Positions 23,050 through 35,960 of a stretch of 64,000 bases of DNA are shown in pieces; positions within the stretch are counted from its first letter, which is position 1, and the number at the start of each line of letters is the position of its first letter. The notes below the pieces were generated by a model. That model searched no databases. It was not told the DNA's origin and saw only the letters and a list, made by a program, of their open reading frames with translations. The DNA is from Epiperipatus broadwayi (taxonomy: Eukaryota; Onychophora; Udeonychophora; Euonychophora; Peripatidae). The translations under genes and the position numbers were made by a program. The DNA lies in assembly GCA_028023455.1 (NCBI GenBank), contig JAQFVV010006221.1:9095011-9159010 (forward strand). Direction: 5' to 3'.

Positions 23050-23380
23050 ATAGGGTATTTTGAGCTCAGACTTTCACATAACCCTCAACTCTCCACACTA
23101 TCTTATACCACTGACACATTTGACATCATATATGTTTAAAAGATAAATAATCACCAATATAAGTATTTCGTACTAAACCAGCACTCGTCAGTTGATCCAG
23201 ATTATCATCTCTACACATATATACAATAAGTGCTCAGATTTATATTAAGATAGCCAATCTTCATACTTTAATGGGCAGATTTCAATCCACTCCACTCTCC
23301 AACTTTTCAGCAGTCCATCCTATTGAAAATCTGATGATGGAATGCTCAAAGCCCACATTGTATACAATTTATAGGGGGGA
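23050..23380. repeat. fold-back family F, one-arm copy plus spacer (23.05 kb)
   Basis: AGGGTATTTTGAGCTCAGAC, CCACTGACACATTTGA, CACCAATATAAGTATTTCG, GTGCTCAGATTTATATTAAG and then the spacer ATACTTTAATGGGCAG, TGATGGAATGCTCAAAGCCC. The same spacer follows the arm at 31.73 kb. The opposite arm is absent. Confidence 0.65.
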
Positions 23381-25574
23381 AATTTTTTTTTTTTTTCAAT
23401 TTGCCTTTTACTAACCTACGTTTGTTATTTTGAATTTACAATTAGTCAAAGATTCTACGTCCTTTTTTTTGTTTGTTTGTTTGTTTAGAAAAGGAGAGAG
23501 AGAAAAAAACAGAATATCTTACATCATGTGATCAAACATTTTTAAAATTTTGATAATTTATTTTATCAATGAATATAAAAACTAGTTTGAAAAGCTTTTT
23601 TTTTTTAAAAAAGTAAATAAACAATTGTTGTCGTTGTTTAAATATAACTTTATATTACACACACACGTGAAACAAGTTTACTGAATTCTTTTATAAAAAC
23701 TTGGAAAATATTAATAATTAATTTGATTAAAATTGCAATAACATACATGAAAGGTCAAAGATTAATTTCTGCTTATTTTTTTAAGAAAGTTTATTTTTTA
23801 ATAATACAAAAGACTTTTACATATATAATTTTTAAAATTTTCTTATTTAATATCTATGTTATTTTTTCAAGATTTCACAATGACATATTTTACTAGTACA
23901 CAACTCGATGATTATTTAAAATTATTATTGTGAGATTCTATAAATAACTTTTCTAAATGTTTATAAAGCATTAGCAAATTTATAATTTATTCGGAAAAAC
24001 TAATAGACATTATTTAATATAATAACAACTTTAATTTTAATAAATATATATTCTTATTTAAATTGTTCAATCTGACCTGTTTTAGAAAAAGAAGCAAGCA
24101 TGCGTGTATTTAGAAAAACTTTGAATCAACAGCTAGTTTTGAAAACAAAAAACTAAAACAGGAAAATTCTGTTTATTTTTTTTTACTTCTGAAAATGAAT
24201 AATTAATTCAGTATTATATTAAGAAATAAAGTAAAATATCAAATATAATTATTTATTTATATGTGGATAGTTCTGCATGTTTACACCAGATGTCCTACAA
24301 GTTTGCTCTCGAAAAAAGAATCAGAATTACTTTTAATTTTTTTTTTCATAGATAAAATAACCCATACTATATAATGTTAAACCAGCATACACCATTCAGA
24401 AGTTTTATTAGTAATTGTTTTTACTTTTAACTAGAAAAAACATCTTATTCTGCTCACAAGATAGAAGCTATTGGTTGAAAGTCTCCCCATGAATCATATT
24501 GATTAACTGATTGGTCATTAAGTCTTTAGAGATCATTTTTTAGGAAGTCACTTAAAATCAATTGTTTCCATAAAGCAATATTTTAAAATATAATTGATGT
24601 AGTTTGCATCATCATGGTAAACTTTCATCAATTTGAACATCTACCAAAACAACTTTTGAAGTGATTCTTTATTGCAAACAAATTCTACACATAAATAAAT
24701 ATGAAAACAAACAAAACTGAATCACAGGTGCTGCAGCATTTGAAGAATAGTGCAAGAAATAAAAATGTAAAGGGGGACTGATTTAATTTATATGAATTGT
24801 TAGTATATATTCAGACATCTACATTACATTTTATGTTAAATTGTTTCTTTAAAACATTGCTTTGATGTTATGAAATAGTACTGGAATAACTAATTGATCA
24901 ATACTGGGATGACTAATGGATAAATTAAAGATTCACCATTCTTTGTATATGTAAAATATAGGTTTTTGAAATAGTTTAAAAATTAGAACAGAAAATAGAT
25001 AAAAATGAACCATTTTCACACATTATATATATTATTTAAGAAATTAATTTAAAAATAAACCTTGTGTTCTTTATATATTATAACAAAAAATACTAATTTC
25101 AATAACATACCTTTACATTTAAACTAGATTGACATTTCTAAATTAATGATGAAGTATTTTATGCTATTAGCAGATTTTTTTTATTTCAAACAGAGGAGTT
25201 AAATATGGTTAATATTTTTACTTACTAACCATAACATCAGTCAGAATGAAAGGATACAAAATATAGGACCTGCAGTCACATTTTCTGATTGCTGAACCCC
25301 TCCCATAGCTGCAAGAAGCAAACATCTCTTCTGTGGATATTTTTATTTGTATGGGGATGATTCCCAGGTGCCACCTAGCCAACATTCACTAGAATATCCT
25401 CAAAAGAAGAGTTTAAAATGCTTCCACTGCTTGATTTTATTTGGCTAGCACAAGAGTCTGAAACTGGCTTAAATCAGACTATCAAAGCAAGTATATTTAT
25501 AATGCACATATATATATTTAACTCTAAATTTACTTAATACTACTCTAAGGTAATTAAAATGTTATATGGTGAGA

Positions 25575-25578
<4 letters not shown>
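23381..25578. other. AT-rich stretch, no gene recognised
   Basis: Contains a (GTTT)4-5 tract at about 23469-23488 and several homopolymer runs. The segment 25260-25480 (GGACCTGCAGTCACATTTTC onward) is visibly more complex and GC-richer than its flanks, but I could not assign it to a gene or repeat. Confidence 0.35.

Positions 25579-25646
<68 letters not shown>
25579..25646 (+). repeat. (GA)34 microsatellite
   Basis: An uninterrupted GA dinucleotide run of 68 bp. It is the longest perfect simple repeat in the window. Confidence 0.95.
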
Positions 25647-25648
<2 letters not shown>

Positions 25649-26765
25649 TAAGCCAAATTAACAAATTAAAAATGTTTATTTACCCATATGCAAAACAAAA
25701 GTAAAACATTAACATAATAGTCAAATAAAAATGAAATAAAATAATGATGGCCTTCTTTGCTAAAAATTAGTCTATTTTTAAAATAAGGGTAAACAACCCA
25801 ATTGTACCGCTTTTAATTATAAAGTTTCAAAAGAATGACAGTTTGTCTAGACATTGAATTTGGTATTTTATATTTACCTAGATTTTTGATATAGCTTCAT
25901 TTCTGGAATGACCACACCTCATTTCATCAAAGGTAATGGTTAGCAGAATTCCTAGCTACTTTTCACAGCTGTTTGCTTCTCTAGTCTGGATTGTCACATA
26001 TTTTGGTCTTGTTTGCAGTAATGTCTATATTTATGGGCATGGATCTCAGCAATGGTAGACAAAGGTCTTTACTATATGTCAGGCATCAGATGTCAAAGAA
26101 TCTGGGCAGTCAAATCTGAATAAACACCCATCTGTGCTCAGCAGCACATGGTAATATTTAGATGCCCATGAATATTGCTATACATTATTGATTGATGACT
26201 GGGAAACTTTGTATAATGTATGATTAATGGCACATTATTGACTTAATTGACAGCAAACTCAAACAAATTTTACAGACTTCTCACATGAAAACTTGTCAGA
26301 AAAATAAGAATAAGAATCAAATAATAGGAAATTTGTAGTTTATATACCTTTGTCATCCATTGTCTAACTATCTATGTTATTAATTAGTTTTTCAAATTTT
26401 TTTAATTAGTTAATCTCTTATAAATATTTTAACTACAATTTGATTAAACTTATTATCTAATCAGTTAGAAATACTAAATTTTAATAATATCAAATTCCTT
26501 TTTATCAGATAATTTACTCACATTAGAGATCTTTAATAAGATCACTAATTATATAGTTTCAATTATTGTTTATACAATGAAATTCTTTCAAAGTAACTTT
26601 GTAGTACTTTTACATAATTAAATTTATAATTTATTTTCTTTTGTTTTTATAATCCATTGGAATTTTCATTCTTAAAAGAGAGCAGATAAGTATTCTTTTA
26701 AATATTAAATTAAAAAATTCCTACATTTTAATAGGCTTTACTCTGACAGTTTGATATTATTTAAT
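25647..26765. other. mixed AT-rich stretch, no gene recognised
   Basis: The part 25920-26170 is locally GC-richer with balanced composition (for example TTTATGGGCATGGATCTCAG), but I saw no long open frame or known family there. It may be an old retroelement or a conserved non-coding element. Confidence 0.35.
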
Positions 26766-26887
26766 GAAAAATATATTCCTGTCAAGCATTGGTGGACGAG
26801 AGGTCAGCGACAGCTGCTTTAAAAGCAGTTGTCCTGGGTTAGCAGGTTCGCTTCCCAATTGATGCTATGACACATAAGAAAATATAT
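26766..26887 (+). mobile_element. tRNA-derived SINE, copy S4
   Basis: Body from 26781: GTCAAGCATTGGTGGACGAG, AGGTCAGCGACAGCTGC, B box GGTTCGCTTCCC, tail GATGCTATGACACAT. Imperfect flanking repeats GAAAAATATAT (26766) and GAAAATATAT (26878) look like a target duplication. Closest to S5. The short minus-strand frame 26839-27030 is not a gene. Confidence 0.8.
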
Positions 26888-26964
26888 ATAAATATATTAA
26901 ATAACTTCAATATTACCACATATTCTTTTAAATTCATATAGATAAAGATACAATAAAAGACAAA

Positions 26965-27052
26965 TGTCCCCCAAGATAAATTTTGTGCTGAACCAGCACA
27001 CATCAGTTGGTCCAGATCACTATCTCTCACACATATCTTTATTATATGAAAT
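26965..27052 (-). repeat. fold-back family F fragment
   Basis: CCAAGATAAATTTTGTGCTG, GAACCAGCACACATCAGTTG and TCCAGATCACTATCTC match the middle of a family F arm; both ends are missing. Confidence 0.55.
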
Positions 27053-27084
27053 ATATTTCTCTATATTAAATTATTACATTTTGA

Positions 27085-27250
27085 ATTACAAGTGTCAAAT
27101 TAACTCAAACCCACATCTTTGATACCATCCACTTCAGACAAATATAGTAATGACTGTAATTAATCATTTACTAAACTAGAGATTGTCTCTAGCATAGATA
27201 TAAATTTTAAAACTCAATTAAAGATCAATATATGATTTTTTAAAATTAAA
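27085..27250 (+). repeat. dispersed repeat shared with 61.26 and 61.66 kb
   Basis: The block order TGTCAAATT, TTTGATACCA, CCACTTCAGACAAATA, CATTTACTAAACTAGAGATTG, CTAGCATAGATATAAA recurs at 61262-61400 and 61664-61790. Diverged, non-coding. Confidence 0.6.
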
Positions 27251-28149
27251 CACACAAATTCACGGAGTTATCACATTTGTTTTCCCACATGTAATATCTT
27301 TATAAATATATTAAATAAAAAAAAATATTTATATTTTTACCTAATAAATTAACTGCCTAATTTTTTATTTTTTACTTTAAAAAAAATGTTTTTCTCTTTC
27401 TAACTTTTATTTTTAAATTGTCCTATGTAATACATATATATATGTGTGTGTGTGTCATAATATATATTGTTAAAATGTTTTTATTTGATAAAGAAATATA
27501 AACATAAAACTTGAATTGTTCATTTAAATTGTATTACAACTTTTTTCTTTCTTTTTTTTTTTTAAAAAAAATGTGAAAATAAATCTTATATTTTTATGCA
27601 GACCTCATGATATGAGAATGGTATATAAGAAATTTGTCCACTTGCACAGTTCAATATTGTTTTAAATAATTACTATTCAAAGATTTCTATGGCAAAGTAA
27701 TTGCTAGAGAAAAAACGGCATTGGCATTTTTATAACAGAAAGATCTACTTAAGAAAGACAAATGTGAATGATCTTGTGTTAAATGTGGATCTTCTATGAT
27801 GGAGAAAAGAAAAAAAAATGTTAAGATGGAGTTTAGAACCATTTCCCATTCTCCAGATCATGGCTACCAAATTACATGTCCATATGAAATGGCAAGGCTT
27901 TTTTTTAAATTCTGTGAAATAAAGAGAAAACAATTACTGGTGATGATAATGAAAAAAAATTTTTTTAATTTTAATCTTCTTGTAATTTGTTGTTGTCAAG
28001 ACAGTTCATTTTTATTTGGTGTGTTATATTTGTTCGATTATAATTTGTATGGAATAACAAAAAAAAAAGGATTTTTTTTTCTTAGATGAAAAATAAAAAA
28101 ATTGTAGCTGGCAATTCTTTTGGCTTTTAGTATTATTGCTTTCGTAAAA
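27251..28149. other. AT-rich stretch, no gene recognised
   Basis: Contains (TA)n(TG)n at about 27432-27455 and several homopolymers. Open frames on both strands at 27745-28089 overlap each other and show no family signature, so neither is called. Confidence 0.4.
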
Positions 28150-28575
28150 GCTGGCCATATTTATAATTGACCACATTTTTTTCCTCACTTCTTTAAAACC
28201 AAATGAGAATTTAAAAATTTTTTAAGGCAAATTAGAATAATAAAAATTCCAAACAAACTTGTCAATTATAATATAAGAAATTGTTTGAAATTATACATTT
28301 AATTTACAAAATTCATTTATAAGCCAATATTAGGTATTATTACAAGAAATCAAAATAAACTTGGAAAACTTACAATTGGCCATTTTTTGCCTTTTCCCTT
28401 CCCTTTCATTTCAAAACCAAATAAGAATTTAAAAGATAAATAATACTAAAAGTTCAAAATAAACTTATCAATGAAAAGTAATATGAGGTTTTAGATTACA
28501 CACTGAATTTATAAATTATGTAGTATTACTGTGATAAATTACAAAGCATTTTAAATTTATCAATTAGTGATCTCA
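28150..28575 (+). repeat. diverged tandem duplication, ~228-bp unit
   Basis: GGCCATATTTATAATTGACC ... AAACCAAATGAGAATTTAAAA ... AAACAAACTTGTCAAT (from 28150) is followed by a second unit GGCCATTTTTTGCC ... AAACCAAATAAGAATTTAAAA ... AAATAAACTTATCAAT (from 28378). Confidence 0.6.
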
Positions 28576-29137
28576 CTAATGTTTCATATCATTGAAGCAA
28601 CATTTAAATAAACAATTAAATATAAAATGTAATGTAATTGTCTGAGTACATCAGTATCAAATTGTTTTTGACAAATAATTAATGATGATGATGTAATTAT
28701 ATTTTTAAAAAAAATCTAACTTTGTTTGTTTCCCTTTGCAATTGCATTCTCAAGCATTTTTTAGCAAAAAAAAACAAAACAAAGGCATCTCACATTAATG
28801 CCTGGTTATTGAATGACAAGTCATTTTAACAGTATTGCTTCCAAATTATATATATATTCACTTCTCATTTCAGACTGAGAATTATTTGTAATGTGTCAAT
28901 CTGTTTTCAACATTTGGCATTTTCCCCAACTTTCTAAGTTATTATATGCTGCATACTGTATACACACTTTTGTTTCAATTAATATTTGACATATATAAAC
29001 AAATATATTTAAAAAAATATTTTCCATTATGCTCTAAATAACATTATAAATATTGCAACTATAAAAATTATCATTTTAATAGCATTTACAATAATTCACA
29101 ATATATAGTAGTTAAAACATAATTAAAAACATATAAG
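28576..29137. other. AT-rich stretch, nothing recognised
   Basis: No feature recognised. Confidence 0.35.
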
Positions 29138-29487
29138 TCAATAAGCTAATGCACATGTGCTTTGTAGATTTAACTATAAATGAATACTCTCACTTTCCAA
29201 ACACAAGATAGTCTTTGTGAAAAGATAGAATGAATCCATCTATCTTTTCGACCAAACGTTTATGTATGGGCAAATCTTAAGCATTTGGAAATGAGAGTGT
29301 GAAGATGTTAATTTCCAAATGCTTAAGATTTACCCTACATAAACATTTGGGTCGAAAAGGTAGAGGTCGAAAAGATAGATGGATTCATTCTATCTTTTCA
29401 CATAGACTTTATCTTGTGTTTGGAAAGTGAGAGTATTCATTTATAGTTAAATCTACAAAGCGCATGTGCATTAGGTTATTGGCTTAT
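29138..29487. mobile_element. near-perfect palindrome (family P3, copy b)
   Basis: Arms of ~165 bp: TAATGCACATGTGCTTTGTA mirrors its complement at about 29453-29472. ATAAATGAATACTCTCACTT, AACACAAGATAGTCTTTGTG and CTTAAGCATTTGGAAAT are likewise mirrored. The right arm carries an extra ~15-bp repeat of GGTCGAAAAG. The markers CACAAGATAG and TCTTAAG are shared with 2881-3428. High arm identity suggests a recent element. Confidence 0.8.
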
Positions 29488-30295
29488 TAATATTACAGTT
29501 TATAAAAACATAGTACTATATAAAATAAATATCTTAAAAATATATAGTACAGAAACTCTGCAAATAATTCAGCTTTAAAAAAATGGATACTTCTGCGTTA
29601 TCCTATAGTAAGCTCAGCAGCAATTTTTGTTTTAAATACAGTTCCAGGGGCATACAAGTATTTTTTTTTTTTTTTTACATTTTATTTTACTGAATATGTT
29701 GTGTTACTTGTTAAGTTCAAAAAAATTAATAAATTGATTATAATTCGATTCAGAAGCTTCATTACAATTTTTTTAATTTTATTTTATAATGTATAAATGC
29801 CAATATGCTCTGAATATAGTCGTAGTTTGTTTACATTTAGCATCTTTATTTTTATCACTGGGATTTGACAAAATGATGAAAGTCTGGGATCTTTCTTTGA
29901 TAGAATAGCATGCAGTGAAGTATTTACAAAGGTACAGTATCCTGCCCTACATTTCTTATATTTTTATAGTAATAAGTTAATTTAATATAAAAAATAATAA
30001 TAAATTGGAAATATTATAATTAATTTTTTAAAACATTTTTCTTTTTGTTAAAATAAAAAAAATAATAATAAAACTAAATATTAAATACGATCGCTACTTG
30101 TCAGCCATTTTGTTTTTTAACACTTGTTGTATGCCCCTGAAATGGTATATTTTTAAAAAATCATCTGCTAACCTAAGTTGACAGGGTAACACACAAGTAC
30201 AAAAAATGTCTTTTTAACGAAGGGGGGAGGAGAATGTTTCATTAGTTGCTAACTACTTTATTTACTTTACTTCCTTATCCTCATTAATTAATAGA
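29488..30295. other. AT-rich stretch, nothing recognised
   Basis: Poly-T at about 29661-29677. No feature recognised. Confidence 0.4.
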
Positions 30296-30680
30296 AGACA
30301 TCCAAACACATTCTGGAGCAAAATGGAAGAGCTCCGCTAAAGGGATGAAAAAATTGTATCCCAAAAGATGTACACAGCCACTTGGTCAATATTACAACAG
30401 CGCTCAAAATTATAGATGAAAAAAAAAGACTAATAAAAAACAGAACTAAGAGCCTTACAAGTGCACAAAACTAATTGGATGTGTATATTTTAAAGAAAAA
30501 AATATAAACTCAAATTTGTAAACCACATGCATATCCTTTGTCTTTGTTGCCCCCCCCCCCCCCATTACAATTTTCAACTTATTTATACTAACTTCAATTC
30601 ATCTGCATGTGGTAAAATAGTTATAAATGTAACCTTTTTCTTGTTATATTCAATAAAGTCCTTTTGAAAGACAAAAAATA
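30296..30680 (+). pseudogene. LINE B, 3' end (copy 2)
   Basis: AAGACATCCAAACACATTCT through GCACAAAACTAATTGGATG matches the LINE B copy at 43079-43262. After a poly-C run (30550-30563) the common 3' end TGCATGTGGTAAAATAGTTA, AACCTTTTTCTTGTTATATT and AATAAAGTCCTTTTGAAAGA follows. Stops interrupt the coding part. Strong 5' truncation is typical of LINE insertion. Confidence 0.75.
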
Positions 30681-31430
30681 TGTGACTTCTTTCTAAGTTT
30701 AATAATTCAAAATTAATAATCCAAAAAAATAAAATATATTAATTTATTAATTATAAAACTGTTAGTTACAAAATAATGATGAACTTAAATGCTATTAACA
30801 ACACAATGATTCAAATAATACATTTTTAAAAAAAAAATAATAATAGATTTTATAAAATATTTACTACATCACATTGCAACAATAAAAGTTAATATATTTT
30901 TTCTCATGAATTGAATTACTCAAAAAGTTAATTATAATAATAACGTAGCTTACACCACATGTTCCATTTTTTTACAATAAAATGATTAATAAAATGTAGC
31001 TATGACAATGAAATAAAATCACGGACCAAAGTAATTTTGGGCTCATCAAATATAATAGAAATAACATGTAAAATTATTTCTAAATCCATTCATGAGCGGA
31101 AATGAGCTAATTCACCTAATAGCAAATCTGACTTAATGACAGCCTCCATTCTGAAATTATTGAGAGGACACAGCTTTCCTTGTTTCATAGAGACATAGTT
31201 TTTTTTTTAATTAAGATAAATTTATTATGCGGTATAAACCTACATTTTGCTATTACATGCTATTACAGTATAATATAAATTATTTTGTTACACTACGGTT
31301 TCAGATGTAAATCATTCAGCTTTAACATATTTATTTCTATAGCTTTAAATACATTTTTAACAAAAAAAGTAAACGTAATCCTAAAGCCATATGTAATTTG
31401 CATATACTGAATATTTTTTATATAAGTAAG
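30681..31430. other. AT-rich stretch, nothing recognised
   Basis: No feature recognised. Confidence 0.35.
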
Positions 31431-31889
31431 TAGAGGGATTTGAACTCAGATTTTTTTAATCTATTTATCCTCCACTCCATTTCAAGCAACCGATACCCAT
31501 GGGACCACATATATGTGAAAAATATATATGGTCCCCAATTATATGTATTTGATGTAGAATAAGCAAGCACTCATCTGTTGGGCCAGATCAAAAATCTGCC
31601 ATACATATATACAATCAGTGCTTGGTTTATATTAAAATAGCAAGTCCTCAAACTTTAATGGACAGGCTTCAATCTTCTAACCCTTCCAACTATTCAACCA
31701 TCCATTTCATTGAAAAACCAATGATGGAATGCTCAAAGCCCTTGGTAGTCAATACACCAATGTAACCCTTTATATTATTGGACCATTATGTATATTACAT
31801 CTTTTTTACATGTGTGTGATTATGTATATCAGTCAATTGGGTGGAGGATAAATAGATTGAAAAATCCTGAGTTCAAATCCCTTTATCTA
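31431..31889. mobile_element. fold-back family F copy with spacer (31.4 kb)
   Basis: TAGAGGGATTTGAACTCAGA on the left is mirrored by CTGAGTTCAAATCCCTTTA on the right. AATCTATTTATCCTCCAC is mirrored by GGAGGATAAATAGATTG. The interior includes the family spacer AATGATGGAATGCTCAAAGC, also found at 23.33 kb. The frame at 31788-32168 begins inside this repeat and is not called. Confidence 0.7.
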
Positions 31890-32478
31890 CATATAAAAAA
31901 GTATATGTACAACACAGCTGATTTATCCTCTATCTCAAAAGTTATTGATGCAATTTTTCAGTTTAAAAAATATAATAAAAAATATATTCATATTACAATC
32001 TTTCGGCACCACAATTGCAAAACATATTCTCTAACAATTAAGCAGCTACTGACTGAAATTAGATATCTTAATAGCAATTATATTGTATCTTTTATAAATA
32101 TCACAAAAATAAAAAGGATCGATAACTTTATTTCTAGTGAGAACTTAAAGCATATATGTAATTTTTAAAAATATTAAAGTTAAAATATCATTAATATCTT
32201 ATCTATTTATTTTCTTTTAAAATTTGATCTAGTTTTAATCAGATATAAATATTGCAAAACATTTATTTTGATAACATAATAAAAATTCAGAAGTAATAAA
32301 AAGGTTCTAAAATATTTTTGAATATTTATATTTATTATTATTACTATCTGTAATATATATCAACTATACATACTTATTTAATATATATACTATAGATACT
32401 TTTTATAAATGTAATTTGTAGCACAGATATGTATAATATATATATTAACAATATGTCATGGAATAAACAAGTCCGAAT

Positions 32479-32697
32479 TGGTTACTAAGATAATTTACAA
32501 GCCAGATCTTTTCATTTTAAAAATAAACCTATAAATAACACACACCTTTTGTTATTTCAATCTCAGTCTATTTTGTCAGTTCATCTTTTACCTGATAAAA
32601 TAGATTGGCATTGGAAATAACAAAAGGTAGGCATTATTTACAGATTTACTTAAAAATGATTCTTTAAAGGTCTGGATTGTAAATTATCTTAGTAATA
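32479..32697. repeat. hairpin repeat (~220 bp)
   Basis: TACTAAGATAATTTACAAGC mirrors TTGTAAATTATCTTAGTAA. CCTTTTGTTATTTC mirrors GGAAATAACAAAAGG. The apex lies near 32578-32590. Confidence 0.65.
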
Positions 32698-33856
32698 TGC
32701 ATTTGGATTATATGTCTGATCAATAGTAAAATCATTTAAGTGTTCATTAAAATCACTAATGTCGTAAAAATATCTATACAATATACATGTAAAAAACCAT
32801 ACATAGCAGCTTGGGTATTCATAAAGGAGTTGGGGTCAACTGATGTAAATATGATAATTCAGTTGTATAAATAATAATGACCACCTCCATATTGTTTTAC
32901 ATATGATTATTTATTTAATATAAAATATTTCCATCTTTTTATCAAGAGCTATTCTATCTAATATTTAACTTCATATTTGAACACTCCTTTTAACTACCAT
33001 TTCTTTATATATATAATTTTTAAAAATTGTCAAAAGTTGGCTTTAATTATTCCAGTTCGTTATCAAAATATTTTATTCTCTTCTCTGAAATGAGTGAGAG
33101 AAGTGAATGTTCAATAGAGAATTGGAACATTTTGTATTAAATAAAACCCAACATATGTTAAGGAATAGCTTAGAAATCGTTGTTGAAATTATTTATAAAT
33201 ATTGTGTATATCTGTGCTTTTTAAAAAAAGGTGTTTTATATATACCTTATTACCATATATACAGAATAACTTCTAAAAAATGCACATTTAACAGATAAGA
33301 TTGATGTATCATAATCACTGTTAGCAATTATCAGTAAATAAGTATGACCATTCTACTTCCAGAAGACAAAAAGGATAAAAGGATACAAATTAAGAAGATA
33401 AAGAGGTGATTGTACAGTAACTATACAAACCGCAAATATATCCATATACATCACATGCTGGTCCTTAAAAAAATAATTCAACTAGAATACTACGAATTTT
33501 GAGTCAGTTAGTTATCAAAATAAACTTAACATTGAATAACTTCAGTGATCAAATGAGGATAGGTGTATTCAATGGAGATATGACAAAAGCCAATTTATTT
33601 GCATATTCAACAAATTGCTAAGTCTAAAGCAATTTTTATTACATAAAAAAAAAGAAAGCATGATAAACTGGCTTTTTCTTTTTCTTTCATAGTGGGTAGT
33701 AACTATACCTTGTGAAAAATGAATGATCTGCTTTGCAATACATCTTGAACTAATTGATGTTAGGCAGATATTTACTATAAAAACAAATACCGAAATCGAC
33801 TTCCTTCTTGATGCATGGAAAAGGAGCCTAATTATCCCAAATCTTGCCTCTATTGT
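32698..33856. other. AT-rich stretch, no gene recognised
   Basis: An open frame at 33107-33298 lacks recognisable features. The overlapping opposite frames at 33569-33922 and 33723-34046 exist because of the trinucleotide repeat below and are not called. Confidence 0.4.
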
Positions 33857-33911
33857 TGTTGCTGAAGTAGCAGTAGCAGTAGTAGTAGTAGTAGTAATAG
33901 TAGTAGTATTT
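33857..33911 (+). repeat. imperfect (GTA/GCA)n trinucleotide microsatellite
   Basis: GTTGTTGCTGAAGTAGCAGT followed by repeated AGTAGTAGT units. Confidence 0.85.
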
Positions 33912-34200
33912 ATGATCTGCACAGATTGGTATAGTAGTATAATGACAAAATTCTGGAACTCAATGTTAAAGGATCACAGCACTATCTTATTATTTTCAGT
34001 ATTTAAATTTCTATTTATAAGAAATAAAATGTTTGATTATTTTTAGTCTTTCTTCTCTTAGAGTTGGAATAGCAATACTCACTCATAAGTGTCTGGTGAT
34101 GATGGCATAACCAAGTTAATATGATTGCACAAATTTCACAAGCAGCATATTTTTGTCCAAGAGTAATGATTCTCTGAGAATGGATCATATTGAAAAAAAT

Positions 34201-34937
34201 TTAACCCTTTTCCCGCCTCTTACGAGGCCTCTCGTCGACATCTGACGTCACTCTAACTCTGCCAGTTATTATGCTAAAATATTCGTTTGACAGGTATTGA
34301 TTAGGTTTTTAAAAGTTCTGTAAGATGGTGCCCTCTTCCGAATTATTTTACAAGTAAAAAATCAAAAAAAAACGCATTTAAACCTAAACAAAGAAAGAAC
34401 ATTGTCAGTCATTGGTTGTCAGCAAGCTCTCAGCCGAAAAAGACATTCTGATTGGCTGGAAAGAACAAAGAAACCGCCTGATCAAAGAAAATAAAGAAAA
34501 ACGCTGAGATTTTCATTTTGAATGCAATTTTAAGTATTAAAAAAATATAATTTGAGAAATTAAACTAGTTTTTTAAAAAATATACCAAAAAAATTTAAGA
34601 TTTAGCAAAAAGAAATCTTTACTTTTCAATAACGTAACATTGAAAAAAAGCGTTTGCGTCACCACTTTTTTGTTTAGACATTCGCTTTATATTTGCCGAA
34701 ATTGAATATATTTTATAATAAATAAATAGCAATTTATTTTTGAAAGAACTTTCGTTCTCTTTCAATACCCTGAAAAATTAGTAATATACTTTTTATAAAC
34801 GTATCTGAGTTGAATTTAATATTATAGGTGAATATGTTTTAACAATAGGCTTTGTCTTCAGTTTGTGAGTTGGCCAATTAAAAGATTTGATTTTTACCTC
34901 ATACAACCAATAATATAATTAGCGGTTTAAGGGTTAA
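34201..34937. mobile_element. piggyBac-like MITE, copy 2, with TTAA target duplication
   Basis: Element 34205-34933 (729 bp) is flanked by TTAA at 34201-34204 and 34934-34937. Ends CCCTTTTCCCGCC and GCGGTTTAAGGG are imperfect inverted repeats. It aligns with copy 1 (11595-12322) along its length, including CGTCGAC...TGACGTCACTCTAA near the left end and TTTGTGAGTTGGCCAATTAA near the right end. CpG- and GC-containing ends contrast with the AT-rich flanks. No transposase frame. Confidence 0.88.
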
Positions 34938-35444
34938 GGGACTACAATATATCCAATTCTAAATTGCATACTATTTGCTATTTTAGATATATAGTATAAA
35001 AATAAAACTTAAGAATGATTCAGAATTTCTTTATGAAGCCAAGCTTATGAAATTGCTGTAATATACGAACATACTACACCTGTTTACTTTTTAAAAAAAT
35101 TAGTCACTTGTATATCAGATTGGTCAGTAATTGAATAGCTAATATATTGGTTAGAGGATAAAAGTACAAGATCAATTTAGAAAGACAAGCTAATTGTAAA
35201 ACAAATATGATTATAATATAACACCCTTCATTCAATGATGAAGACGATATTAAATTTCTGCAGGTATTGATAATAGTTTACCTTACATAGAGTCTTACTT
35301 ATATAAAATTAACAGGTTTTAGTTAAGACATTTTTTTTTTAAAATATAGCATATATGCATATATGAGATGACTAAAAAAATAAGAATAGAACATGATTTT
35401 CCTAATGTCTACACATAAGAAATATATGCAGATAAGAGTATTCA

Positions 35445-35960
35445 GAGAAACTTTATTTAGACTCAGAAAGATTGTCAATTAGTAGTAGTTAATAGTTTCC
35501 TGCAACATCAAAGACAAAGCTTATCTCTGTTTATATGGATAAAATATTATTTCTATTCTTTATTATAATAATAATTCATGAAAATATTTAATTCAATATA
35601 TACAACTCTCTGGAGAAGTTTAAATTTATTATTTGCAGAATGTCAGGAATGATGCTATTCTTTTACATTCTCACACCTATATAAAATAACTTTCTGGGTT
35701 TAAATCTATTTAACAAATTGAGTTTAAAGTAAAAGAGGGCATCCTTTTATTTCAATAATAAACCCTAATAAATAAAAAAGCTATTATGGGTAATGGATAA
35801 AACTTATTTAGCTTCAGGGAGATTGTCAATTAGTAGTAGTTGATAGTTTGTTTCCTGGCAACATTAAGGCAAAGGTTATCTCTGTTTACCTGGATAAATT
35901 TTCTTATTTCTGTTCTTTGTTAGAATAACAATCCACATAAAATATTTAATGAGATGCTAA
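35445..35960 (+). repeat. direct duplication, ~150-bp units ~355 bp apart
   Basis: GATTGTCAATTAGTAGTAGT at 35470 recurs at 35820. The following blocks GATAGTTT, CCTG-CAACAT, TATCTCTGTTTA and TGGATAAA are preserved in order in both. No terminal repeats, so the nature is unknown; possibly two insertions of one short repeat. Confidence 0.65.

Noticed and set aside
33569-34046. Two overlapping genes on opposite strands
   Set aside because: Both frames are held open by the (GTA)n trinucleotide repeat and show low-complexity Thr/Ala or Val runs.
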